A stretch of DNA of 64,000 nucleotides from assembly GCA_033439255.1 (NCBI GenBank), contig CM065886.1, forward strand, positions 186,001 through 250,000, in the 5' to 3' direction. The stretch comes from Hericium rajendrae. Taxonomy: Eukaryota; Basidiomycota; Agaricomycetes; Russulales; Hericiaceae. Below are positions 1 to 9,363 of this stretch, piece after piece. The number at the start of each line of letters is the position of its first letter. The first letter of the stretch is position 1. The position numbers and the translations under genes are program-made. The notes under the pieces are model-generated. The model worked only from the letters and a program-made list of their open reading frames with translations, was not told the origin of the DNA and ran no database searches.

Positions 1-1215
1 CATCTGGGTCAGAAACCTCGCCAACAATGACCACGTCCTGGATATCTGGTGCGTCGATTCCTTCGGCCATAGCTGCTGTCGCGATCGTGATATTTGCTGA
101 TGGGTTATCGTAGAGTATCTTTCTGGTCGCCTCGTTGTACGATGGCCAATTTAGGGCCGTGTACATGCGTATCCGTGTCGACAGATTGCTTTTGTCCGTC
201 GCAGAGACCCACAGGTAGCATGTTACTCGGAAGGCGAGTGATATTGTTGCACAGTAAATGACAGTCTTGCGATTGCTTTCCAGGATCCATAGCAGCGCAG
301 GAAACCGACGCCCATTGATCCCGCTCTCAAGGTAGCGCAGGAGAAGTTGCAAGCCTGGCCGAAAGTTGGATCGACGAATGCAATGAAATTGCCCCTCGCG
401 CAACTCCAAGAACTTGCAAATGTCTTCGTAAGGTTTGCCAACTGCAATTGTAGCCGAGGTTCCGATAATGACGACATCCGCGGGCAGGCGCGCACGCATG
501 AGTCCGATCTGCATGAATGCCTTGCGAAAAGACTTGCCCCACCATGAGAGGAGGTGCAGTTCGTCTATCCCCAAGCCAACGACTCTCTGCCAGAATACTG
601 AGTTGTCGAGCAGATCTCCACAGGGCTTGCCAATCAGCTGCTCGGGTGACATCATCAGCATTGAGATGCCCGTGCGAGCCTTGGCCCATAGGTCTTCATC
701 TTTCAGCCGGGCATTGTGCACAGTGATTGCATTAATGGCAAGCGTATCAAGCCCCAGTTTTCTCATCTTCTCTGCCTGTATGTACATCAGCTAATCATAG
801 ACCTCAGAAAATACTGGAAACACACCATCTGCTCCTCTATTCCATTCGTCGGACACACAACAATGATTACTGGATCTGTTGGGTATGATCTGCCTTGTGG
901 GCAGAGATGAGGATTATTTGCTAGGTGGATAGCCATTAGGATAAACATGTAGAAGTAGCCAGTTTTCCCATCGCCTGTCGCGGTAATCGCAATCAAGTCC
1001 ACGCCGTCGAGCGCGCTGCAGACACCTTGAAGCTGGTAGTCATGCGGGTCAAATGGAAGGAGCCTTCGGAGGCATTGGCGGACAAAGAGTTGGCCAGACG
1101 AAGACGAAAAATTATGGAATTGGCTTATAGTAGGCTGCTCGACATCTATGTCGGGCGCGGACATGTGTGGGGTGGTGTATCTCTGCAGCACTTCCGCACG
1201 ACGCGTCCTCAACAT
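1..1215 (-). CDS. RecQ-like DEAD/DEAH-box helicase, 5' part (runs off the window)
   Basis: N-terminal part of a superfamily 2 helicase of the RecQ-like type expanded in Agaricomycetes. The first exon, from an ATG at 1215, carries a Walker A motif reading TGDGKT after a Q-motif-like stretch (YQLQGVCSALDG). A clean 50-bp intron at 776-825 joins IEEQM to AEKMRKLGLDTLAIN, the usual motif Ia region of this family. The second exon carries the motif II equivalent DELH (in GIDELHLLSWWGKSFR), motif III GTSAT, and the start of the second RecA-like lobe (TVIYCATISLA; AAMAEGIDAPD) before the edge. No stop interrupts this frame in the visible part. It is probably an ATP-dependent DNA helicase. The inverted repeats that bound the similar helicase at 30.1 kb are not seen here. 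Confidence 0.8.
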
Positions 1216-1521
1216 GGACGCGTCGCGTTTGTTTATTGTTAATCACGATCACGTGCATTGCTTATCGACCGTCCCTATCACTACATCGCATCGCTATCCA
1301 GACTAGGTTGAGACACTTCCAGAAACCGTAAACCCTCCAGAGTTTACGGATGCACAAGGAAGGCGTCGCCCACTCCTTCCCAAAAAGGGACGCAACTTCT
1401 TTCCTACTACAAGTTCGCGGCGCCTCTGTGCTGGCATCTTTCGACGACGGCGACGACGTACCAATCAACATTCTCGCTTGTGGCCCTTCACAAAACATCA
1501 TCGCATCTATAGCTTCCATAT

Positions 1522-2207
1522 GGGGCTGCTCAATTCTAGGATGAGTGCTAGCCGATAGATAGAGACGACTAGCCGATAGCCGGTGAAATAGTAAAGCCGG
1601 GTTTTCGACGCCGAGGAATTCTCGAGATGGATACCGAGTAAATGATCTGAGTTTGAACTCAACCCAAGCCTGCAGCGAGCCTCCGAATTTGAACATGAGA
1701 ATGCGTTAGTGAGAGAGTGAGAGGGACACACATCTACAAGGGTCGAGCCCGTATCTACCTGCCTCTAAAATGCTGCGGGAATCGATGGGGTGAGTATGTA
1801 CAGAAGATTCACGATTTAGCGGGCAACTGAACGTGCACGGCGTACGTTTCCCCAGTGCTCCCGGTGTGGGTTAGGGTTTTTAGGGTTTCCGCCGCAAGGC
1901 TTCGGCTACCTGGTCCTGGATTGTTGAACACATTGCTCGTGCACACAAGTCTCACTGTTCAGCAATTGAGAGATCCTTCGAATGCACATCTTCCTCGTGT
2001 GCTTAAGATGTTTGTATATCTTGTTCTGAGGCAAGTGCATGAGCATAACATACACGGCTTGTCTCGGTCAATTCAAACTCAGTTCATTACTCGACGTTAA
2101 CCTCGAAGGTTTCCTCGGTATCGGAAACCCGGCTTTACTATTCCACCGGCTATCGGCTAGTCGTCTCTATCTATCGGCTAGCACTCATCCCAGAATTGAG
2201 CAGCCCC
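1522..2207. mobile_element. Non-autonomous DNA transposon (MITE) with long inverted repeats
   Basis: A 686-bp unit with inverted repeats of about 95 bp at its ends (about 1522-1617 and 2113-2207). Both repeats begin GGGGCTGCTCAATTCT when read inward and contain a sub-repeat CTAGCCGATAG. The trinucleotide TAT lies directly outside both ends (1519-1521 and 2208-2210), a possible 3-bp target duplication. The G-rich terminus and 3-bp duplication are compatible with PIF/Harbinger or CACTA-type elements, but no transposase is encoded and the superfamily is not settled. The roughly 500-bp core has no credible gene; it holds two telomere-like TTAGGG units near 1870-1890. About 300 bp between this element and the helicase start at 1215 shows nothing recognisable. 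Confidence 0.75.
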
Positions 2208-2385
2208 TATGATAAAGTTCGTACGTGTGCCACCATGCATATCGATACGTAAGTTTCATTGGATTTGTCTGCAGCCTCAGGAGTCAATTGAAATCGACAC
2301 CTAGCCTGCTGTAGCACGCACGACCCGCCACCTATTGTTCAGTAGACCCATCTGTGCTGCGTCTCTGAGTAGACTCTGCTTGACA

Positions 2386-4663
2386 ATGCGTCCCCATGAA
2401 TTCCTGTTGCAGCCTTTCCCTCCGTTCCCAGACCCATCAGCAGATCATCCAATTGCTGAACTCGTACCACCTTCATCCTCCGAGACTCCTTTCACATTCA
2501 AATTCGAAACCCAGGACACTTGGCAGAAAACACGTGAATTTACAGCAGGATTGAAAGCTGCTCACAGAAAACGCATCGTGGTGACAGAGCACCAGCCTCC
2601 ACAATGGTCGACGTGAGCATCGCCAGCTATCGACTTGGCGATTTGTGCTCATCTCTAACAGCGTCCATGAATGGCTCGGGAATATCATGCTGCCGCGAAT
2701 CGCCCACTTATTTTCCCAGTTGCAGCGGGATCATATTCTGAATGACCCCGCAAAGCGGCAGGATGCGTTGCAGGCTGTGCGGGTGTCTACCAATATCTTG
2801 AAAGATGGTAGGCTTCTCGGATGTCTCTTCTGTCACAAGCTTCTCACTTTCTCCAGGCTCCTCAATCTCATCCTTCAACTGTGAAGGTCTTGGCTTGTCT
2901 CCGGACGACATAAGGTCCCCTATCATTATTTGTTGCGTGAGTTGCGAATTGGGTATTTTTCCGTATTGGCTCATGTATGAAGTGCAGCCCCGATCCCTGT
3001 ATCAAACGATAAGCAACCCAAGCCAGAATACGGCAATCATCTCGTCGTTTCTCCGTCATGCATGCCTGCAAAGCTCACGGCAACGCCCCATCATTTGCAC
3101 CGATATGGCAACGCTGACAGTCTTCCAGCAACATGGCTGGAAAAATGATGTGGTAACTCACGGTACGACCGACATGCGAGGCAACCCGTTGTGCCTCTGC
3201 GTCCTCATTGCCGCATTTCTGTATGATGGCTTACGCAGGTCAAGCTTCCCTATCTACCTCCCGTACGGCCTAGATGACGACCCAGAGCACGGCACGGTCC
3301 GTGGATGGTGCATCGATCCGAAGGCACCGCTCCTTCCCGACAACGAGGTATTCGAGACCCACCGTCGACATGAGGACTTTGAATTCTGCGATGTGGACCA
3401 TGCGCTTCAATTCCTGCGGTGGAAATGCCATATCCGCGACAGCACCTTCCCAATCTTTGCTAAAGTCGGTGACGTGCTCGAGGTGGAGACACATGGTTTC
3501 TTCGAGATGAACACACCCCTCTCCCCATATTATGGTGTTGATGAACTCCCGCAGGACACATCAGACCACATAGACTCCTGTCAACGTCCCCCCAGTCCGC
3601 TTGCCGACCAGATCTTAGCGTCCAGCTCATTCTCGCTCGAGTTAGTGGAAGACCTCACCACGCGCTCTGGCGCTGTGATGTGCCGCGCCTACCGATGTGT
3701 CGTACGGTCAGTGGACGGCACAGAAGCCTGCGCGGCTGACTCAACTAGCTTCTGCGTGAAGCTGTTCGACGATCGGTTTTTGACTTTCCCGGCTGATGAC
3801 GTGAAGGATATCCTGGCCGAGTATGGTTTCCATGCCGGCTCGGAGGATGTGTTGGAGGATGCGGAGGATGGAGTTGGCGGTGTTTCGGCGGAGACAGAGG
3901 TAGAACATGTAGATGAGGCAGCAGAAAGTGGAAGCTGGGACGTGGAAGCAGCAATGTGGAGCATGATTGATCGCTATTGGGAGACAGCCGAGCAGTGCGT
4001 CCGCAGAGAGGATGCAGTGTATACGAAGTTGGACTTTATGCAGGGCTCTCTGATACCCCGCTATTTTGGTGCTCATACCGTGCGTCCCTCTTTCAACTCT
4101 GCTTATCATGCGCTCGACTAATTCCTTCAGTTTACCCTTGCCGATGGTCATGACGTGCCTGGAATTCTAATGGAATACATACCCTCTCAGTCCTTGAGAA
4201 ATGGTGTTGGACGGGATCTAGATACTGAACAACAGATACAACTGGTAAGCTCTGACCATTCTGCATAGATATTCGCAGATATAAACCCCGATCATAGATC
4301 AAGAGCGTCCGTCATGCCGTCCGGGTGCTTCAATACGCAGACGTCTCGCAGCACGATTGGCATCCAGGACAAATACTATGTCATCACAGCGAAGACGGCT
4401 CCGTCCATGGTGTGCTCATTGACTTCGCGCAGACCAGACAAAGCTTCAGAGAGCTGGAGCTGCGAATGGACTGCGATGCTACAGATGCATTTCGCATATT
4501 ACTCGACAAGCGAACAGGGCTCGACGAGGAACTTGTTTGGGCTCATTTCGACCCGCCCGAAATCTGGGATTCGGGTGGAGCACTCATCACTAATGGCCAG
4601 GTTTATGGGACGGACAGCCCTTTCAAGTTTATATACGATGCTCTCAATGCCTCTGCCCCCTAA
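2386..4663 (+). CDS. Kinase-like protein, paralogue A
   Basis: One of five related genes in this window (others at 17.1, 36.9, 44.0 and 46.9 kb). The chosen start, MRPHEFLLQPFPPFP, matches the conserved N-terminus of the family. Short introns follow near 2613-2661 and 2806-2862, with a possible third near 2945-3034, and two more near 4079-4131 and 4245-4300. The long central exon encodes a conserved unknown region (GNPLCLCVLIAAFLYDGL; HGFFEMNTPLSPYYG), then an acidic insert, and CVKLFDDRF. The C-terminus is protein-kinase-like: LMEYIPSQSL resembles a hinge, QHDWHPGQIL a catalytic loop with Asp, and VLIDFAQT the DFG position. The usual glycine loop and VAIK lysine are not evident, so activity is uncertain. 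All exons can be joined without stops. The function is unknown; it may be an atypical kinase or pseudokinase. Confidence 0.75.
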
Positions 4664-4860
4664 TTATGGTATCTACATCTATATCGATTGGACCTGCGCT
4701 GATTAGACATGCAGTTTGCATATGAATGGTACCAGAGTTGATGGTTAATGCTCCATGTCGGTCCTAGGATCCTATCTTTTTCCTGAACTGATGAGATAAG
4801 GCACAGTTTTCACGATGCGAGAACGTCGATGTTGTCGAGACAATGGCAATTTCCCGTCCC

Positions 4861-5232
4861 AGACCGAAAGCGAAAGCGTCCGCCACGCTGTGCCGGGCCC
4901 TGCAGGTCGCCGATGTTGCCCAGCGTGACTAGCATCCAGGCCAGGTCCTCTGCTACCAGACTTGAGACGAAGCACTGGGTTCGTCCACGTCCGTCCACGC
5001 CGTGCTTGTGGATTTCGCGCATTCAAGACTGTAAAGAATGTGAATAGTATATGTTCGAGAACGACACGGATGATGTGTTCAGAATTCGTTATGACGACCG
5101 CGTTAGGCTAGATGACCTCGTCTGGGACCATTAGGCTCCTCGGGAACCATGGAAGTTCGTAATTTCCACTTCTCTGGAAGTCCTAGATCCTACATCGCGG
5201 ATAAACCATCTGAATTTATGTTCAGCAGCTAG
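4861..5232 (+). pseudogene. Decayed C-terminal fragment of the kinase-like family
   Basis: The sequence from about 4861 matches the last two exons of the kinase-like paralogues, closest by eye to D (45.77-46.15 kb). It contains the equivalents of the SVRHAVRVLQ segment, the catalytic-loop segment, the DF segment, the VWDHWAPREPW stretch and the terminal KFVF region. The reading frame is broken more than once: there is a stop in the catalytic-loop region, a shift near 5030 and a stop in the W-rich stretch. No upstream exons are present. It sits just downstream of paralogue A, so it is probably the remnant of a tandem copy. Confidence 0.75.
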
Positions 5233-5435
5233 AAGTCATAGTACTGTCGATGATTCATGTATGGAAATATGTTTCTCGTACAGCTTTCTACATTTGTGCG
5301 TCCAGGGTCGTAATTCTGTAGTCTGGCGCACAGCAACCAGAGTACATGCGTGCAAACGTTATCGAGTTGGATGTCAATAAATACCGGAAGTCCAAGCAGA
5401 TGTCGTCCTAAAAGATGAAATACCAAAGCTTACAT

Positions 5436-6800
5436 CTATGCTTCATCGGTGTCCCCAAAAGAGCCGTCATCATTCAATCTTTTCTGCATAAGTACGACAT
5501 CTCTTTCTGGGTAATGTTCCTCTTCCCGTCTCGAGATTTGGATCTGGACAGGCCGCGTGGACGAGATTGTAGCGGGGCGGTCTTTTCCTAGCATGCGATG
5601 CATTTGCATCCACGACGGGAACGTACCATTCGAAGGCGGGCGCGGTGATCCAATCGAAACCACCGGTGGGGTACTGCTGTAATTAAGCTGCGACTGCAGA
5701 ATCATGAAGCAAAAAATGCAGGGCTGAAGCACGGGCATCCGATGTTAGTTTGATACAGGAAATTGTGAGTCCCAGTTAGGTTTCTCACCACCAAAGGCAG
5801 GACCAAATCGATCACGATGAATAGCGAAGAAGATTTTGCGACATACAAGGCCAAGTTGATGGCGAGACTGGACGTATATAGCAGGCCTGTCTCGGCAATG
5901 ACGATCAAGGCCTGGCGAGCACGGCTGCCGCTAGTGTGAAATTGTGCAGTCCTGTATATTTTCCATGATACGGCAACTGCGACTCCGGTCAGATATCATT
6001 CTGTAGAGGCCAGCCATGCGATAACCCACCTGTGCAGTATATGTTCGTTGCAATCATCAATGATTCATACGACTCGGCCCAACGGCCTGTAGACACGAAG
6101 AGCTCTGAAGTGTGATTGGGCCCTTTGATCGTCATGAAGCCGCAGACTGCGAGAAAATCAATAACCTGAGAGGACACATGTATTCCTTCGACTGACTTAG
6201 ACCAGCAATCATTATGACGGTTGGGACGATGGTGTACCTGAGCTTCTTGTTATATATGACATAGAATCGCCAAATCTGTCCGAAGGAGCCCAAGGTCAGT
6301 CTACAGTACTGTAGTTGACGGTAGGCCAGGCTTACGTTGACGCCATCTCCCAAGACGGTTTGTAGGATGAACAATATGTTCTTTGCGCTCAGCAAGGAAT
6401 CTTCGGTAAGTACATTTTCGATGGGGTTAGTGGAACCATGGGCAGGCGCAAGCACGAAGGCACGGAAGGCGCGAATAAATGAGATGACAATATGCTAGAT
6501 GCAGCGCCCGTGATAGTCAGTTCCGAGACTGGCATCTGCGATAAACGAGATTCATTGCACTCACTGGTGTCGCCACCATCAACATCAGACACAAAACCGC
6601 GATGAACTGACGATGTGGGACTGGTCCTTCTGCGTTGAGGCGGGAAAGAACCGCAATCGTAGCAATGCCCATTGCCAGTGCCAATCCTTCAAACGAGTTT
6701 GAGAGATAGGTTCAAGCGCAAGGACGGCGTATCCCATACCATAGACGAGAGTCTCAACAAATAATGCAGTGAAAACGGCCGAAGACACCGAGATGGCCAT
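5436..6800 (-). CDS. Fungal multi-pass (about 7-TM) membrane protein
   Basis: A complete multi-exon gene on the minus strand. Exon 1 starts MAISVSSAVFTALFVETLVYG; an in-frame ATG at 6848 would add 16 residues. An intron leads to LALAMGIATIAVLSRL, the next exon gives HIVISFIRAFRAFVLAP and ILFILQTVLGDGVN, and then IWRFYVIYNKKLRYTIVPTV. Further hydrophobic exons follow (LIVIAETGLLYTSSLAINL; LFIVIDLVLPLV) before a charged cytosolic tail ending DGSFGDTDEA. Introns are 37-78 bp with good GT..AG ends. The order of helices and the RxYVIxxKK.R signature match a large family of uncharacterised agaricomycete membrane proteins. The function is not known and a receptor-like role is speculation. Confidence 0.8.
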
Positions 6801-7504
6801 CTGTGGCTGAGAAAATGACAGCAGATGGCGAGAAGAGTTGGCGTTCAAGCTGCCACCATGTAAGGCTTTAAATACGAGGTGGATGACGAAGCCACATCAA
6901 CCTGAACATCACCATGTTCTAAGGCAACATATAAGACACATGTTTAGAACCGAACAATGTAAGAGTCAGCTCCGTTCTCTGCGTGATTCGGCGCTCACCG
7001 GAAAAACATGGCCTCGTCGAGGCGCTGCCTCCAGCATCAGCGCAGGGGAAAAATGGACAGCTTGCCTACTGCATCGCATCGACAGTCTGATCATCAGTCG
7101 ACAGAGCGTCTCAAACTGACAGATGCATCGATATTTTCACCAAGATTGCATCAGAGCATGGCTTGAAGGCACCGACTGTCAGTTACAGCAGTAGACGCCA
7201 CCATGCACCGGATAGCGCTGGCAGCTTGATTTGTTGCACACTTGGGCTGGGAAGCCTCTACTTTATCCAGCATACTGGATGCAGATGTCTCCATCAGTAT
7301 GGCTTGAGGATCGCATACAAGCAGCGTCCCTGTACAATAGCGCTAATATACATCCTTGTTGATAGGACATATACATGGCCGATTGATGGCCGACAGAATC
7401 ATTGCAGGAGTGAGTTATATATATCGCAACGTGGTCAGGAGAAAGGAGATCTCACCGGTCATTCAAGTTCTGTAACGCTGTATACTCTAGAGCACGGTCC
7501 AAGG
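6801..7504. other. Intergenic region, about 700 bp
   Basis: No coding signal that I trust. Open frames here (for example near 7163 on the plus strand) run on antisense into the decayed sirtuin tail and lack family motifs. No clear repeat or RNA gene was seen. Confidence 0.4.
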
Positions 7505-7885
7505 TCACCCGAAGAGATCGCACGAAATCGCCGGTACGCAAGGGCAGAGGAACAAGAAATCCGGCCGGTCAGCAGCATGGCTATGTTTAATGTTGAAGAC
7601 ACCAACTTTGCCGCCGTGATCCGCGTCCGCATACGCAAAGTCTGCGGCTGGCGACATCTAGGTTCCACCGTCAGGAACACTCGCAAAAGTTTCAAATAAC
7701 GACTCATACCGTTACAGATGTGTTGATGACCAGGCACATATCGGCTTCATCCACAGTGGCGCAGAGTGGCGTAGGGTCTCCTCGAACCAGACCGCTCTTG
7801 GAAGTCCACCGCAGTCTGGCTGCCGACTAGTCTCCAAACAGACCCTTAGAACACTCCTTATGTATTAGAGCTGCCGGCAGGGATC
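7505..7885 (-). pseudogene. Decayed duplicate of the sirtuin C-terminal exons
   Basis: This stretch is a diverged direct copy of about 8008-8370, the last two coding exons of the neighbouring sirtuin with the intron between them. The equivalent of the tail [11 protein letters not shown] is still visible (rights of the copy near 7505-7560), as are the AAGFAY-like segment and the region encoding [12 protein letters not shown]. The frame is no longer open and the catalytic core is absent. It lies directly downstream of the intact gene in the same orientation, as expected for a partial tandem duplication followed by decay. Confidence 0.75.
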
Positions 7886-8007
7886 CGTTTCGGTGAGTGT
7901 AACGAGCCGATGGCAACGAATTCAGGTAGCGCGGAACATAGCAAAGTACGTCTCTCGATTTGTGATAGTACGTCAATGCGCTGTATACTTTAGAGCACGA
8001 TCCAAAG

Positions 8008-9027
8008 TCACCCGAAAAGGACACGCGGAAGTGTCTCCTCGCAAGGGCCGAGAAACAAGAAATCCGGCCGATCTGCCTCATCGCTGTGTTCGATGTTGAA
8101 GACAGCGACCTTGCCTCCATGATCCGCGACCGTGTACGCAAAGCCTGCGGCTGGTGAAACCTAGGTTCGATGATGAGGAATATTCGCGCAAGCCCAAAAC
8201 CATGAGACGTATACCGTTGCAGATGTACCAATAACAAGACATAGATCGGCTTCATCCACTGTGGTCCAGACTTCCCGCATGTGACGTGGGGTCTCTTCGA
8301 ACCAGACAATGCCCGGTCGCAGAAGTGCACCGCAGCCTGGCTGCCGACACCGTGGCAGATCCTCCAGAGGGATCTGTTTCGGCGAGTCGACGGAATGGTT
8401 GTCAGCTAGCGCGGGACATAGCGAAATATCGTCTCTCGACTCGCGATGTTCGCAGACTGTGCAGAGGGTATCCAGGAGCCGACCATGAATCTCGAATATG
8501 CGAGCAGAATGCTCCGATTCCGTCTCTTGTTGTGATCCTTTCACTTGCTCGAGTGCGCGTACATCGAGACCGTCAATGTTCTGTGTAACTAGCGTGAACT
8601 TAGCATCTGATGCCAGGACTCGCAGGTGCATGGGTATGCCGAGAACGGCCAGTGCAAGATGTCCCGCATTTGGCGCTGCTTTCAGGGATCTTATGGCCGA
8701 TGGACTAAGAAAATAGAGTGAATTTGAAGAAAAAAACTTACGCCGTCCTAAGAGTATTATAGAATTGCCAGACGAGACTCGGATCGGCAGCGAAAGCCTG
8801 TGGTGTTGAAAGCTGAGCCGGATCGTACCGCGTCCACAAGCCATCGAGGTCTCGATAAGTTGGGATTCCTGTCAATTTGCGGATCTCTGTCAGTGATGGT
8901 GGTCAATAAATGCGGTCAACTTGCCTGATGACTTAGAAAGACCAGCGCCGACGACGGCGACGATGTTCTTCCTGCTTTGAAGAACATGTCGAAATTCGCT
9001 GATATCGTTAGACGAACGAACAGACAT
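8008..9027 (-). CDS. SIRT5-type sirtuin (NAD-dependent protein deacylase)
   Basis: A complete class III sirtuin of about 290 residues in four exons. The start [16 protein letters not shown] leads to the NAD-binding motif [14 protein letters not shown] intron follows (donor GCAAGT), then [15 protein letters not shown]. Next come [19 protein letters not shown] with the catalytic His, two Cys pairs for zinc (CTVC; CRQPGC), [14 protein letters not shown] and the tail [15 protein letters not shown]. The tail and overall order are those of SIRT5-like enzymes, which remove acyl groups from lysine using NAD; these are often mitochondrial. The acyl-pocket Tyr/Arg motif of human SIRT5 (FYxYR) reads FYNTLR here, so substrate preference is uncertain. 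The exon joins keep the frame, and the stop is at 8008-8010. Confidence 0.9.
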
Positions 9028-9160
9028 GCTTTGAAAAGGGTCAATATTCTGGTTGATTTCTGTCGACACGACGTCAAGATGCAGAGGTAAGTTGGAAGTC
9101 GTGGTTGAAAGAGGTGACGCTAAGCGTTAGGCGCCGGGCGCCGGAGGACTCCGAGGAGAG

Positions 9161-9303
9161 CGTGTTCAGGAAAGGAAATTCCCGACGCTCTCCCCCACCG
9201 TCGGGACACCCGGGCGGCCACTGCTCGACGACGGCAACGACGACCTCGCAGCCATGCCCGCATCGGCAGCAGACAACGACGATCCTTCCGGGCCTCGTAT
9301 ACT
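9161..9303 (+). pseudogene. Decayed copy of the first exon of the TMEM242-like gene
   Basis: The sequence from about 9161 matches 12125-12270, the first exon of the gene at 12.1 kb. Shared blocks include GGAAAGGAAATTCCCGACGCT, the GAC repeats that encode the Asp run, GCATCGGCAGCAGACAA and GCCTCGTAT. Small insertions and substitutions separate the two. The part after the first intron is not present. It lies about 60 bp upstream of the fusion gene start at 9364, so it may now serve as promoter or leader sequence there. Confidence 0.7.
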
Positions 9304-9363
9304 GTACGATAAAGTCTTTTGCAACTAACACGCAGGAGAGGATCACTCTGTTCCTGCCCCGCC

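Noticed and set aside
7163-7699. 178-residue plus-strand open frame
   Set aside because: It runs antisense through the decayed sirtuin tail and shows no family motif.
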